Source: Sistotremastrum niveocremeum HHB9708 (taxonomy: Eukaryota; Basidiomycota; Agaricomycetes; Sistotremastrales; Sistotremastraceae). From it: a stretch of 64,000 nt of DNA. The stretch is from contig KV419406.1 of NCBI GenBank assembly GCA_001630475.1, forward strand, positions 565,478-629,477, given 5' to 3'. Positions 1-11,871 of this stretch are shown here, one piece after another (position 1 is the first letter of the stretch; every line of letters begins with the position of its first letter). The position numbers and the translations under genes are program-made. The notes beneath the pieces were generated by a model. The model had not been told where the DNA came from, did not search any database, and was given only the letters and a program-made list of their open reading frames with translations.

Positions 1-875
1 TCACGATCACTCAGAGCAGAGTACATAAGTGACTCAATACATCAATACTATGCATCAATACCGTACATCATTCACTGGCAAATAAACGCATGTAACGTCA
101 TCTCCTGGCACAAACCTATTCCTTTCATGACGAAATTCGATCACGAAGACTCGAAGACTCGTCAAAAGCAAAGAGCGCTCCGACTCGGAAACGCAACGCG
201 TGCCAGCTTTCCACTCTCATACATTGCTCTCATACGTAGAGAGCCCAACTCTGAATTTGCATTTGCTTCCGAGTCCTGGACCGAGAGCAGTGCTATACCC
301 CCGCCGAACTTACTAGTAATTACGGCACGGCCCCGGCGACGCTGGCGTCGATCAGTTTATTGAATACAGAATAGAATAGCCGAGACGTCGGATATCCTGA
401 CTCCCGAGTCCTGAGTATATTTTTGAGTTTAGACCGACTGACAGGCTGAGATCGCGTGACCTCACTTGACCTGCTTCCAGGCTGACAAGTTCCCATGGAG
501 AGTTACGAGCACAAGGACGACTCACTCGGATCTTACTAGCTTCGAAACGAATCCAGGGCGCAAAGGAGGTAGTTGGGAGAAGGGCAAAATGATATTGCAC
601 AGAGAATGACACGAATATGACGAGACGAGAAAGTGAGGAAATGGGAAGGGAAAGGGATGATATATATATACATATGTGATTAGATAATGAATCTAGGACC
701 AATGAGACGATGAGACGATGAGTTGAATATGCCAATGGAGAGGGATGAGGATGCGATGATGATACAATCATATCGAAACAGAAGCAGGCAAGCCCGAAAA
801 CAAGAAACAAATAAAAGCAAAGACAAGAAAAAGAAAATAAACCGAAAAATCGAGCGGGAAGGGAGGGAAGGGGTG
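1..875. other. Intergenic, no supported gene
   Basis: No convincing coding sequence was seen. A 176-residue open frame on the minus strand (352-882) is Ser/Phe/Leu-rich low-complexity sequence without domain motifs. A short TA-dinucleotide run lies near 660-672. The segment probably holds the 3' flank of the minus-strand gene that ends at 876. Confidence 0.4.
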
Positions 876-1622
876 CTAGCATTCACCCTTCCTCGCAAGG
901 ACTCTCGTCCTTACACTCCTCTGACTCTTCCCCCCGCCCAGTCCGCCAAGACCGGTAAGAGAAGAGACGGTGTTCACAGGAGCTTCGATAGAGCTTATAC
1001 TCGTAAGTGTGAGGTCTACACCTGCTGAGCGGATCGAGTCGAGCCATTGTTCGACGTGATTACTCGTATGTCCATGACTATGTCCGTGATGATTACCATG
1101 GCTATGAGGATGGGATGGGGGAAGGGAATGGGGATGGGGATGGGGATGGGAGATGTCACGGGTGTCGTGCGAGGTTGATGATGTAAGAGGGAGGGATACA
1201 TGAGGGTGAGGGATTTGGGCTTGGGTGAGGTGAAGGTGAGGACGACAAGCGGGTTGTGAAGCGGTAAGGGTTGCGGTTGTAACAGGGACGGGGACGCAGG
1301 GTAGATGCGTAGGGGATGGTGTGTAAGAGGGAGAGGGAGAGGATTTTGGAAGGGGAGATGGAGCGTGGATCGTGTGGTAGAGTGTTTCTGATGAACCCGA
1401 ACCCGAGCCTGAGTTGGATGATTCTTCAGCGTCGTCGGTTTCGAACAAGTCTAGTTCGGAGTCTTCTTCTTCGTTTTCGTCGACGTCTTCATCAACATCA
1501 TCGACATAATCGACGTCTTCACCGCCGTCCTCAAAGACAGAGTTGTCGGTAGAGGAGGCAGAGGATGTAGAGAGGGATTGAATTTTGGACCATAAATCGT
1601 GTAGAGCGTGTCCTCTCGACAT
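876..1622 (-). CDS. Acidic, His-rich hypothetical protein
   Basis: An uninterrupted frame of about 248 residues from the ATG at 1622. I do not recognise the family. Seen in order: a short N-terminus with MSRGHALHDLWSKI, a strongly acidic Asp/Glu stretch (about residues 30-65), a Ser/Pro-rich linker, then a His-rich stretch (about residues 155-190) of alternating His-Pro, His-Ser and His-Gly, and a basic C-terminus ending near RVLARKGEC. The acidic and His-rich blocks could bind metal ions, which is inference only. The frame continues a few codons upstream of the chosen ATG, so the true start or an upstream exon is open. Low complexity also keeps other frames open here, so the gene call is moderate. 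Confidence 0.5.
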   Translation of the reverse strand: MSRGHALHDLWSKIQSLSTSSASSTDNSVFEDGGEDVDYVDDVDEDVDENEEEDSELDLFETDDAEESSNSGSGSGSSETLYHTIHAPSPLPKSSPSPSYTPSPTHLPCVPVPVTTATLTASQPACRPHLHLTQAQIPHPHVSLPLTSSTSHDTRDISHPHPHPHSLPPSHPHSHGNHHGHSHGHTSNHVEQWLDSIRSAGVDLTLTSISSIEAPVNTVSSLTGLGGLGGGKSQRSVRTRVLARKGEC

Positions 1623-2215
1623 GGCAAAGAGGAATCTCCGATGATCCTCTTCAGCCGTATGCAAGTTCGTATGCTGTGTACTCCCAGTACACGTCGATAC
1701 AGTCTACACATATCCCTCATGAGTACCAATACTATCCCAGAATAAAGGAGGGACATACGGAAAAGCCTCGAGGGGGAAGAGCGATACCGGACGTCATAGT
1801 TCACAACAACCGTGGAACGTGGAATGGAATGGATAGTGTAGAGTACGAAGAATGGAGTACGGAGAGTGGATGAAGATGGGGACTCGCGCAATTCACGCAA
1901 AGGAGCAGAGGAGAAAGGAGACAAGAGCGGAATGAGGAGAGACTCGGAACGAGGAGGTGGAGTTCATATAACGTCCTTTTCTCGGTGGGAAACATGCCTT
2001 TACCTCTTTTGGGAACTCCGAGGTCTCCTGGAGAATTTTGACGACGGGGAGAGGATTGCCTTATGGGGAGTTTTGGGAGTATCCCTGAGATTAATCTTGA
2101 TGGACACGAGTGATTGAGCCCGTCATAATCATTGCACGAGAGTCGTTGACGCTCTCGGAGGTCTCCTCGCCGTCGCCGTTCCGACTCAACGTCCGACGCG
2201 AGGTGACGACTATCG
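1623..2215. other. Divergent intergenic region
   Basis: Lies between the minus-strand His-rich gene and the plus-strand lipase and probably holds both promoters. Short open frames on both strands show no recognisable protein. An extra 5' exon of the lipase could lie in its right part. Confidence 0.35.
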
Positions 2216-5086
2216 ATGCACCTCGTCCTCTCCGACTCTTTACTCGCGCTCATTCGACGCATTATTACGCTCTTGTCTTTTCGAGTCCATCAGAATGTTA
2301 ATGTCACGTCATCCATCACTCTTCCAACAGGCTCTGGCTCGCTCTCAGGCTTGGGACGAACTAGCGCTAAATCCGGATCTCGAGTTCTGACGCTCTCGTC
2401 ATCGTCTGCCTCATCGTCCTCATCGTCCTCATCCTCGAGCGCGACGTCGAGCACATCGACAAAACATGTCCCGACAACCTCCTCACCCCCGCCTCACTCC
2501 AACTCCTCATCCTCGAGCTCGTCGACCCCTTCGCCCTCATCTCCGAACCCCTCCCCACCTCCAAACTCCTCTTCGTCTTCATCGCCCAGCTCGCCTCCGC
2601 CTCGCTCCCCAATCCAATCCCTAATGTCCTCCCCAACCCTCTTCTCCCCCCTCCTCCCCCCACGTCACCCAATAATCCTCTCCCACGGCCTCTACGGCTT
2701 CGACGTCCGCGGTCCATCTGCTTTTCCACGTCTTCAGATGCATTATTGGAGTAATGTGCTTGGGGTTCTGAGGGGTAGGGTGGGGGCTGAAGTTATTGTT
2801 GCTGGTGTGCCTGGGTACGTCCGTATTTTATTTTTTCTGACGTTCATGTTGGACCTATTTTTTGGTCATTTTTGGCCGTTTCTTTGGCGTTTTTGGCATT
2901 TTGGCGAATATATATTCAATTTATTTTGGAATCAATGCTGATTCGAGGACAGGACCGGAAGCATAGTAAAAAGAGCAGAAGAAATGCATCGCTTCCTGCG
3001 CGAAAAAGCAAAAGGACGGAACATAAACTTCCTCGCGCATTCTATGGTACGTTCCTTCCCTCCCTCCCTCCCTTCTTTTATTTCTGTTCCTCGCGATTTC
3101 CGTCACGTTTCTTCCCAACCTTGTTACTCTCTTTCTTTTCTTGGCATCTTTCTTCCCTCCTCGTCCCTACCCCACGCTTTCCCTCCTTACCGACCCCCAC
3201 CCTCCCGGATCTTAACCACCAACTAACGCGAATAACGCAAACAGGGCGGCCTAGACTGCCGACACGTAATAACCCACATCCGTCCCACCGAATATCATCC
3301 CATATCACTCACAACTGTGAGTACACCGCATCGGGGGTCTCCGTTTATGGATTGGTGTCTTGTACGTCCCCCCTTCCTCCCCATTTTCTCTGTGAAAAAT
3401 AAGGATTGATGGTGTGTGGGTGGGTAGGCGAATATTGGGATTGGAAGTCCGAGGAGGTCGATGGGACAATCCTCAGCTTCTTCTTCGTCGAGAGAATCAC
3501 GGGATCGAGAGAAAGAGGAAGAGCGAAGGGAAGAAGATGCACGGAGGGGAAGGGAAAGGGAAAGGGAGAGAGAGGAAGAAGTCTCTGAAAGACTAAAAGC
3601 ACTCCTACCCAATCCACCGCCTTATTCACTTAAATCGCCTCTTTTAACACCTCATCCTCGCCACCCCTCTTCCTCTGGTCCGTCCACACCTCTGTCATCG
3701 TCTTCATCGAATCCGTCGACTAAGTCTTCGTCTGCGTCGTCGTCTCCTCTATCCCTCTCTCTCAAATCCCTCACCTCCCTTCCTTCAGCAATATCCTCCC
3801 TCCCCTCTTCTTTATCCGCACTCCCAAAATCGCTCACTTCATTCGCAGTCCTCCCCTCATCATTCACAACTCTCCTCCTATCCCTAATCGACTCCCCAGC
3901 CTACAGCAATCTAACAACCTCATTCCTTGCATCATTTAACGAACGAACTCCGAATGTCGAGGGAGTGAAATATTTTTCGGTAGCGGCGCGCATTCAGAGA
4001 GCGGGAAAGGGAAAGGGAGGGAAGGGGGGGATGGGGATTTGGCATCCGCTTTGGTTTCCTAAGATTATATTGGATGCTTCCGAAGAACGCGAACGGGAAC
4101 TTCTCCTCGGTGGTCAAAAGTCCCCCTCTACCAATTCCAACTCGGCATCAGAAAAGCGAGGAATGCAGAGCGCGGGAGCAGGAATTGGTCGAGAAACGGG
4201 AAACACGGGAGGAAGGGATGGAGGAAGGGAATGGGGTAATGATGGACTAGTAACGATCGAAAGCGCGAAATGGGGCGAGTTTTTGGGGGTGTTGGAGGGG
4301 TGTGATCATTGGGAGATGAGGGGTGCGAGGGGGATTGGACAGGATTGGGATTTCTTCAGTTCTTCGGGACTGGGAAAATATGTGGGGTGGTCGAAAAATA
4401 TTGGGAAGGACAGGGCGAAGGCAGGGGAGGGAAGGAATACTGAGGGGAAGGCAGGACGGAGTGAGGGGAAAGGGAATGTTAATGTGGAGGAGAGAGGGAT
4501 TGTGGATAACGGGGTGGAGAGTAAAGGAGAGAGAGAAGAGAGGGAAAGAGAGATTAAAGCTTCGACGGACTCGCTCAGTGCGGTGGTGGATTGGATCGTG
4601 GATCATATGCCTGCTTCCTCCTCTGGCTCATCATCCTCATCATCCTTATCATCCTCATTATCCGACTCACCTTCCTCACCTTCCTCAAAATCATCAAAAT
4701 CATCAACCTCCGCGACGTCCTCGCCCTCCGCGTCGACGAACCCAACGTCGTCTGCATTTTCAAGCGCATTTTCAAGCGCGAAGCCGAACGCAGAGATGAA
4801 CGACACTATAAAATCAACCGCCAAATCACAAATCTACGATCCCGCTTCGAATCCTATCCTCGCCTCTGCCTCCTCTCACTCCCACTCCTCTTCCTCCTCC
4901 CACACTCACAACAATTATAACTCCTCCCACTCCTCCACCTTCGCGAAGGAGCGAGAAAAGGAAAAAGACACGGGTAATAGGGGGAGGGGGGAAGGAGGGA
5001 AGGAGAGGCATGATCTAGCCACCAAATTTGACTTGGAGAGATTCTATGTCGCGCTTTGTAGGAAACTTTATGAGGAGGGGCTTTGA
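2216..5086 (+). CDS. Alpha/beta-hydrolase lipase with Ser-rich insertions
   Basis: A fungal triacylglycerol-lipase-like serine hydrolase. Exons 2216-2814, 2953-3046, 3245-3361 and 3428-5086 join in frame to about 822 residues. Core motifs in order: oxyanion region HGLYGFD (about residue 155), nucleophile motif AHSMGG split by intron 2 (Ser about 230), STPHRGSPFMDWC after it, DSPAYSNLTT, then DGLVTIESAKWGEFLG and GCDHWE (catalytic His about 564). Family knowledge: these enzymes cleave acyl esters in a Ser-Asp/Glu-His triad. Odd points: the N-terminal 130 residues, a segment after the nucleophile region and one near residue 670 are poly-Ser or charged low complexity, making the protein much longer than usual. 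The start is uncertain, because an upstream exon could replace the Ser-rich leader. The C-terminus RFYVALCRKLYEEGL is typical of the family. Confidence 0.8.
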
Positions 5087-5672
5087 GCCTTTTCTCTTCT
5101 CGTTCCGCCTCTGTCGCTCGGGAACATCTCTGGAGCTTTGTCGGGGCTTCGTTCGAGGATCTGCGCCATCTGCATCTGCATCTGGAGCTTCTCGGGAGGA
5201 TACGTCGTGTTTGGAGCGTCGGGGGCGTCTGAGCAGCTGGGTTCGGGTCAGGTTCTAAGCGAAGTTAGATTGCCTCTGCCGTTGGTGTCGAGTTTGGTGT
5301 TTGAGTTGGTTTTGGAGGTTGGGAACTTGGGGTTGGTTGGGGGACGAAAGTCGCGTCGCGTCGCATTGGGTCGGAGATCGCGTGAAGCTCACGTCGCGTC
5401 GAAGGAATTTGTGGATGTCGACGGAGAGGAAATATTGGCGGGAGAAGTTGAAGGAGGAGGAAACACGAATACGAGAAGACGCATTGCAAAGAAGCCTAAG
5501 AGAAGAATGATCGGTGAAGAAGAACAAGAACACTCAAAGAAGAAGTCAAAAAGCATAGGTCCCAAAGCATAGCATATAAATTACATCTATCTAATACAGT
5601 TCCGTATCTCAACATTCTCATTCGACTGACATTCAACTCAAATTCTCAAAATTCGGACAACTCCTCATCACC
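5087..5672. other. Intergenic with an unassigned Lys-rich frame
   Basis: Between the lipase stop and the convergent secreted-protein gene. An open frame at 5138-5572 (+) ends in a basic tail rich in Lys, Arg and Glu. An overlapping frame at 5301-5510 is Trp-rich, then charged. Neither has a known motif or clear splice link, so neither is called as a gene; much of this is probably 3' UTR. Confidence 0.3.
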
Positions 5673-7073
5673 TCATCCCTGCAAAGCCTGCTGCTGCTCC
5701 CCAAGCGTAGTACTAACAACCGGACAACCCACACCCGGCCCGTTCAAATTCTGCATAGTGATAATAGCAGCTTCGACGCGTGCGGCTTGGGATGCGGTGC
5801 TGCTGTCTGTTGGGAAGTTTATGGAGACTGGGGGGTTGTTCGTTGCGTGGCCTGCGTGTACGTTTGCTTGCAAAGCCTTTAAAAATATTTCGTCAGTACG
5901 AGGGAGACTCGGAGAATTGACAGAATGGAAATTGGAATTGAAGAAGGGAGGAATGGGAATAGGAAAGAAATTGAAGAAATTGGAAGGAAAAAGGAAGTGG
6001 GGATGACGTAATGAAAGAAGAAAAGGGACGTACGGAGATATAAACATCCTGAGACGGCGGACACGAACAAGGTACAGGAATAGGTTTTCCATCAGCCCCG
6101 TTCACGGCTCCGTCGCAGTTCCCCGTCCCTGTCGGATTGATACCGGCCGTGAATCCTAATGCAGGCGCGAGCGCTGCGATCTCCGAATCTGACACGTCTC
6201 TCTTTGCCTTCTGTTTGCTTTTAGACACCGATGTCGCGTTCGGGTTTAGTCGCGCTTTGAGTGATTCAGGTGATGCGTTAAGCGAAGGGTATGGGGAAGG
6301 TGATCGACGTCCGGGGGAATTTTGGATTGCGGATTGTTGGGCTACGAATGTCGTTGATGCTGCTGGACATCCTACGCCTGGACCGTGCAGATTTTGAAGA
6401 GTGATGATACAAGCTTCGATACGGGCTAATTGGGAACCCTTAGATGAGTCGGTAGGGAATGAAAGTGCGACTGGGGGATTATTGGTTGCGTGTCCGGCGG
6501 CGACGTTGGCGTTGAGTGCCTGGATGGAGTAAGGGTCAGTTTTTGATATAGCATGTTTTATGACGTGGTGCGGGAGGAATGAAGATTGTCGGTGGAGGTG
6601 ACGTAGAATAGGAAGATTACGGAACGGAGAGAACGACATAGCGGTACATAGCACCGTCATCGTCATAGACTCTCCATCAAAAGACCGTGGAACGGGCTAG
6701 ACTGGGCTACCAGTGCATGCACCGCCACTTCCACGGTCCAACACGTTGCTCACTCCCCCAAAAAGCAATCGAACACGATGCAACAAAGAAGCACAAGAAT
6801 CAAAATCGAAGGACTCACAGCGAGGAAATCACTTTCTGATGGTGGACAAGCGCATGGGATTAAAATGGGTTTCCCATCAGGTCCAGTCGTCCCATCGCAA
6901 TTTCCCGTTCCATCGGGGTTCACTCCTGGACTTATACCGAATGGGGGGACGAGCGATGGGTCGACGTCGCGTCTCATGTTTACCGGCCATGCGGATGCGG
7001 TGTGGGCTGAGAATTTGAGGAGTAGTGGGAAGAGGAGGGCGCTTGCTTGGATTTGGAAGAGTGTGATGAACAT
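5673..7073 (-). CDS. Secreted protein with two duplicated A-B modules (copy 1)
   Basis: Exons 7073-6819, 6519-6034 and 5876-5673 (all phase 0) give 314 residues. A signal peptide (about 1-28) precedes a dibasic site (RRDV, residues 34-37). Module A (about 40-83) carries GVNPDGTGNCDG and IPCACPPSESD. Module B (about 86-150) carries LNANVAAGHATNNPP, FPTDSSKGSQLARIEACI and NLHGPGVGCP. After a linker with a second KRDV (191-194), module A repeats (about 201-247) and module B repeats (248-314), ending LGEQQQALQG. Each intron falls exactly between an A and a B module. The protein is therefore a tandem duplication and probably extracellular. Function is unknown. It is a clear paralog of the gene at 16598-17731, with the last exon the same length (204 nt). 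Confidence 0.8.
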
Positions 7074-8990
7074 GATATTCGTGAGTTGGTGGTCTGGTCT
7101 GGTGACTTGTCGAAAGTTGAGTTGGGAATGTAAAGAATGGACGCCCAGCGTTGAGAAGCAGAGAAGAGAATGGACAGACAGAAAGTCGGGTCAACCGATG
7201 AGAGCGAAGGGACAAGGCGTCAATAGTTTGCAGTCTTCATGTTTATAGTCCTTGAATTTGTTGGCCGACACTTGCTCATTAGATGAATATCAGTAACACA
7301 GCGCGCCGCTGATAGATGAGGCATCGTCTTCTTTGAAAGTTGATACATGCCCAGCATCGTCGTTAGGTGCCTGAGAAGACCACATCGACCTCGATTCGAC
7401 GCTCGGTTCGGATACTGAGAGTATGCGACCCAGAAAGGTAACTTCGGTGAGGCATTCGGTTAATCTCCTTAGCGCAGCTATGACAAGACCAGTCAGATTG
7501 GCGGTGAAGTAAGAGATAGAGCATCGGTTACCAACTTTGATTGATTATTTCCCACGTGAAACATATTCCCACGCTTTTTGATCCACTAGCATCGATCAGC
7601 TGCAGAGCGCTGATCAGGAAATCGAGTTGGTTGATATGGATATAAACTAGATCCATTAGTGGCATAGCCTCCGAAGTGGTATCGGAGTAAGGTCATTGGG
7701 GGATATTACGTGCATCGTGTATCGTTTACTGCTATCATATCTTGACGTAGAGCGGCTTATGATGTAGAAGTACTTCAGTTATTGACAGAGTGTGATCTCA
7801 CACCATCAGGGTCGTTACGTGCTCTTGACGATAGCGAGGTTTATCGGGGATTCTCAAAGTAAATGACATTCGTCGTCGAAGAACTTAGAATCGCCGCGGA
7901 AAGGACACTCTCCGCCAGACACACGATGTCTCTGAAACGTGATCAGAGAATGATTTGCCCCGTATCCTGATGATGAGAGCCTGGGCAGAACCGCAGGAAG
8001 GTAGACAGTTTATTGCGTAACTCAAGCCAGACCGAAGACATCCAGCGCGAAGAAGGCCACTGACCGCACTCGGATGATCACGAAGCGCAGATTTACACTG
8101 CTCGGCGTCCAGCGTCCAATAAAACGTCACAAAGCACACTGAGATCAACCGCCCAAAGTCTTGGCCCCCAGGTTCCAGGGAATGAGAAGTAGGGATTTTT
8201 TGTAGGCGCGGTGACGTGAGGCCGGGGAGTCCATCGGCGGTCCGTTATCCAGGATTCTGGAAGCAAGCGTTCGGGAAGACGGTGAGTCGATTGCGGGCGG
8301 TTAGATATGGCTTTCACGCGGAGGATGACCAAGTAGAGCGACTGGGGCGAATAGAAGCAGTGTTGACTTTCGGTGGACCGTATGAGACCGGTGTGTCACT
8401 TTGTAGCATAACGAAACGATGGGAAAGCCCAATGAGCGAGCTCAACTCAAGCCTGCGGGGCGCTGGCAGAAATTAAAGAAGTCGATGACGATGCGGATTC
8501 GCTGGAAATCCAGTTCTCCATTGGAATCTAGGAAGCTCAGATGAGACACAGAAATTCCTATTGGACCAAACATTTGCGGCTGAGACGAGTGACAACAGAG
8601 CCTCTAGAACCACGATTGCTAGCCTGCGGATTGGGTGAGATAATAATCGAACCGTAGATAGTTCCGTACCTCCCGAGAAACTGCGGCTTCCAATATAGTA
8701 AGTGGTATTTGCACGAGGCTTGACCAGAATATCAGAAGGGGAAAATGAGGATGCAGAGCCCGATGAGCAGTCTTGATGGGAAGATACGGAGGTGTCAGAC
8801 AGTTTGCGCACTGAACGACTGGCATGGACGCAGGAGGAGAATATTTGTGGATGTTTGGTACGCTCACGTGAAGGTGACATACCGCGTCTGTAACGCTTTG
8901 CAGTCACCGTCCGGCGCGCTCCCATGCCCACGACGGTCCAAACGCGTCAAAGCCAGAAATTGGGGGTTTCTTTTGTCGATATTGCTGAAT
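7074..8990. other. Gene-poor intergenic region
   Basis: About 1.9 kb with no supported gene. Open frames on both strands near 7885-8930 are short, lack start/splice context and show no family motif. The right end should hold the promoter of the F-box gene starting at 8991. Confidence 0.4.
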
Positions 8991-10736
8991 ATGACCGAGC
9001 CCCAATCCTCCCATTCGTTTTGGCTCATCGACGAGCTCGTGGCGTTGACGATCTGGTGTTTGGATGACCCCGACCTAGTTTCCTGCGCTCGAGTCTGCAA
9101 AAGCATCTCGAGACACGCGCTTGACTCCCTATACTGGACAGTGCATGGCCTGGGAGATATACTGAACATCTTGGCCCCGCTGAAACCGATCACATTTTCA
9201 TCGCGATCAAAGGGCAAAATATTTTCCAACGTGTGTTACTCTTCTGTATCTTCTCTTAAATTTCCACTTTAATTGTCCTAGGAATTCTCCCGCAGACTGA
9301 CTCCCTACGACTGGGATCGGTTTCACTGGTATTCCAATCGTGTCAAACATTTCTATTGCGATGGAAGTGCCAATGGCGGTGTATCCCTAACCGATCGCGC
9401 TTGGCTCGAGATATTCTCATCCATTCCCTTGGGACAAGTTCTGTTTCCACGTCTCATTTCCATCACCTGGACAGACGAGTCAGCTTCGGAAGTCCCCTAC
9501 ATCAGCGTATTTTCGGAGAAATCTTTGAGAAGTCTGAGAGTGACATCTCCGTTGTGGGATTGGGAACGAACCATGCTACATGTCGGCCGGCGTTCGTCTC
9601 AACTAGAAGTCTTAGATTTTCATCTGCCAAGTCAATGGGACTTCTTGGAACTCTCACCAACTTACGTTGGCTCGCCAAACTTCCTAGAAGAGCTCCCGAG
9701 TTTGCGCGAGATTCATCTACCGATGAGACATATCCCGCCTGAAATGATTAGGACCTTGTCTCAAATGAAAAACCTACATCTTCTTAACACCTGTCCCGCA
9801 GGTTTGGAAAGAGATTCGTCGATGTGCTGCAAGCCGGAGACGGACATTTATCCCGACGAAGTTGAATTTCCTTCGCTCTCTTCCCTCTTTCTGCACATGC
9901 CGTTTGCGCCTCTGCAGAAATGCGCTACATCCCTTCTTTTCGCTCCTCAGCTTTCTTCTTTATACATCGAAATCCCCGACTCAGTGAACCCCGCTTCCAA
10001 GCAGTTCCAACTTATTCTCAAGCTCGTATCGGAGGCGTGCATGAATTTGATTTCTCTCATCCTCCGTAAATCTCAACCGGAAACCCCGCTCCTCTATCCG
10101 CGTGAACGTATTTTATTCGAAGCAATACGTCCGGCGTTGTATTTGGAGCATCTGAGGGTCTTTGAGTTATATGACTCCAGCCCCCTTTGCATTTCCGACG
10201 ATGAAATGGCAGAGCTTGCTTCGCAATGGCCTGAGATTGAGATCCTCAGACTTTGTCCTGAAGCCTTGCAGGATTCCACAGTCGATCTGCCAGCTCTACC
10301 GAGTTTGGCGTCGTTATTTCCCCTCGCACGACATTGCCCGAAACTTCGTCACTTAGGTCTCCAAGTCGATGCCACCGTTCGTGTCTCGCGATTGGAAGGC
10401 GACTTGTCTACAGGAATCATGTTCAGCGAAGAGCTGAAGGAACTCGATCTCACTTGGAGTAAAATCAACTCGCCAGCAGAGGTGGCTGCTTTCCTTCTAG
10501 AGATCATTCCTTCGCATGTTGTCTTTTCCTATCGACCCGGTATTCGCTCCTTGCAGTCCCACACCCACTGGATGGATCGTCCCCGGAATGATCCGGCAAA
10601 CAAGGAGCATTTACGGATGTGGACGGAGGCCGAGAATATCCTCAATGCACTGAGACCACATAGAGTTATGGTCGACCGGATGAAGAGAGAATTAATCAAG
10701 CTCAATGAACAACTGAAATGGTTGGAAGGGATTTAG
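8991..10736 (+). CDS. F-box/LRR-type protein (copy 1)
   Basis: Two exons, 8991-9230 and 9282-10736, joined by a 51-nt intron, encode about 564 residues. The N-terminus (about 13-50: LIDELVALTIWCLDDPDLVS, then CARVCKSISRHALDSLYW) fits an F-box, the Skp1-binding part of SCF ubiquitin ligases. The rest has loosely spaced leucine-rich segments such as LEVLDFHLPS, LREIHLPMRHIP and LRHLGLQVDATV, the usual substrate-binding part of Agaricomycete F-box proteins. The C-terminus is a short charged helix. The ATG at 8991 was chosen because the F-box starts right after it, although the frame is open further upstream. A second gene at 25193 has the same exon plan and the same DWDRF motif at the start of exon 2. 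Substrate unknown. Confidence 0.78.
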
Positions 10737-11871
10737 GTCAAGCCTCTCTCGGGGCCGACGCTTTGAGTTTGAGTGAGTTGGGGACTTGCGAGGCTCATGA
10801 TCGCTTGGGAGGCAGTGTTGCATCGATGCCGAAAAGGCCCGACACTTATCGGCCAGTTGTTGCTGTAGTTCATAGACTCATAATACGCTCGTCGCATGTG
10901 ATTGATGTATTCATTTGAGAAAGCAAGGCCTACCGAATCCACGCTGATGGATATCTATAAATTGGCGATCCAAAATCGACCAGATTAACATGAGCCTCAA
11001 GCTCCTCTTCGATTAATGCATGAACTATAGGATCCAGTGGAACGCACTGCGTCCGGAAAATAAGTCTGTGTACATATTATAAATACCACCAGCCTGAGCC
11101 GCCTATCCAGCCATTTTGCGAGAGCTTTCTCATGTCATATGGCATAACATGTCAATGACCAATTTAAGCTTGTGAATTCAGTTCCACAGACAGTTGGACT
11201 GAGTCTAGTCTTCTCTCAGTCTCATTTCTCCCGGCAAAATGTACAGAGGTGAGAGTTTCTCCCAGCAGAGGTTCTTTAGCTCTTCGCCTCAGGTTCAAAA
11301 TTAGATGGGATGCCTGTGGATAATTCGTCGGTTCTATCTTGAAATAGTCTGAGTCATCGGAAACTCACGGCAAACGAATTGACCCCCACGGCGAGTCTAC
11401 TCGATTGTCAGCAATAAACTGGGAGTGCAACGAACGAAACTGACACATTGCAGAGGGTTTGGACAGGTGTCCCAGGGAACTTGAGCCATATAATAATGCA
11501 GAGCACGTCAGAAACTATAGGTTTGTTACTGCGCATTCACTTCTCTTCTTTGCGGCAAGAAACTTACCGAGTATCCTATGTCCGAAGCAAGGCGTTGGTC
11601 GGGTCCTTTTGACAGTAAAATTAACGAATAAGCTCACATAGAGTAAAAAAGTATTCCATCGCGCATAAATATCGTATATAATGGCCCCAGGGTGTTGAAG
11701 AGCTCGCGAAGCATGCTCGTTGATTTTGAGCTTTGTGTTATGCCGTCCTTAGAAGTCCGGTACAACTTGAACATGGTCAAGCAGAAGAAGACAGCTTCAA
11801 TAAACCGCAGTCAGGCATGATCGAGTCAAGCTGATGGAGATGACAGACATTGTAATGCAGTCGAAGTGCTC
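10737..11871. other. Intergenic, no supported gene
   Basis: About 1.1 kb between the F-box gene and the minus-strand membrane-protein frame. A TATATTATAAATA-like AT-rich stretch lies near 11080. Only short frames without motifs are seen. Confidence 0.35.

Noticed and set aside
1016-1201. Pro/Ile-rich frame overlapping the His-rich gene
   Set aside because: Alternative frame of the CAC-CCA repeats; no motif.
2367-2729. Arg/Gly-rich minus-strand frame over the lipase N-terminus
   Set aside because: Antisense shadow of the Ser-rich tract.
4591-4920. Leu/Ile-rich open frame over the lipase C-terminal Ser tract
   Set aside because: It is the shifted reading of TCN repeats; the lipase frame continues to the family-typical C-terminus.
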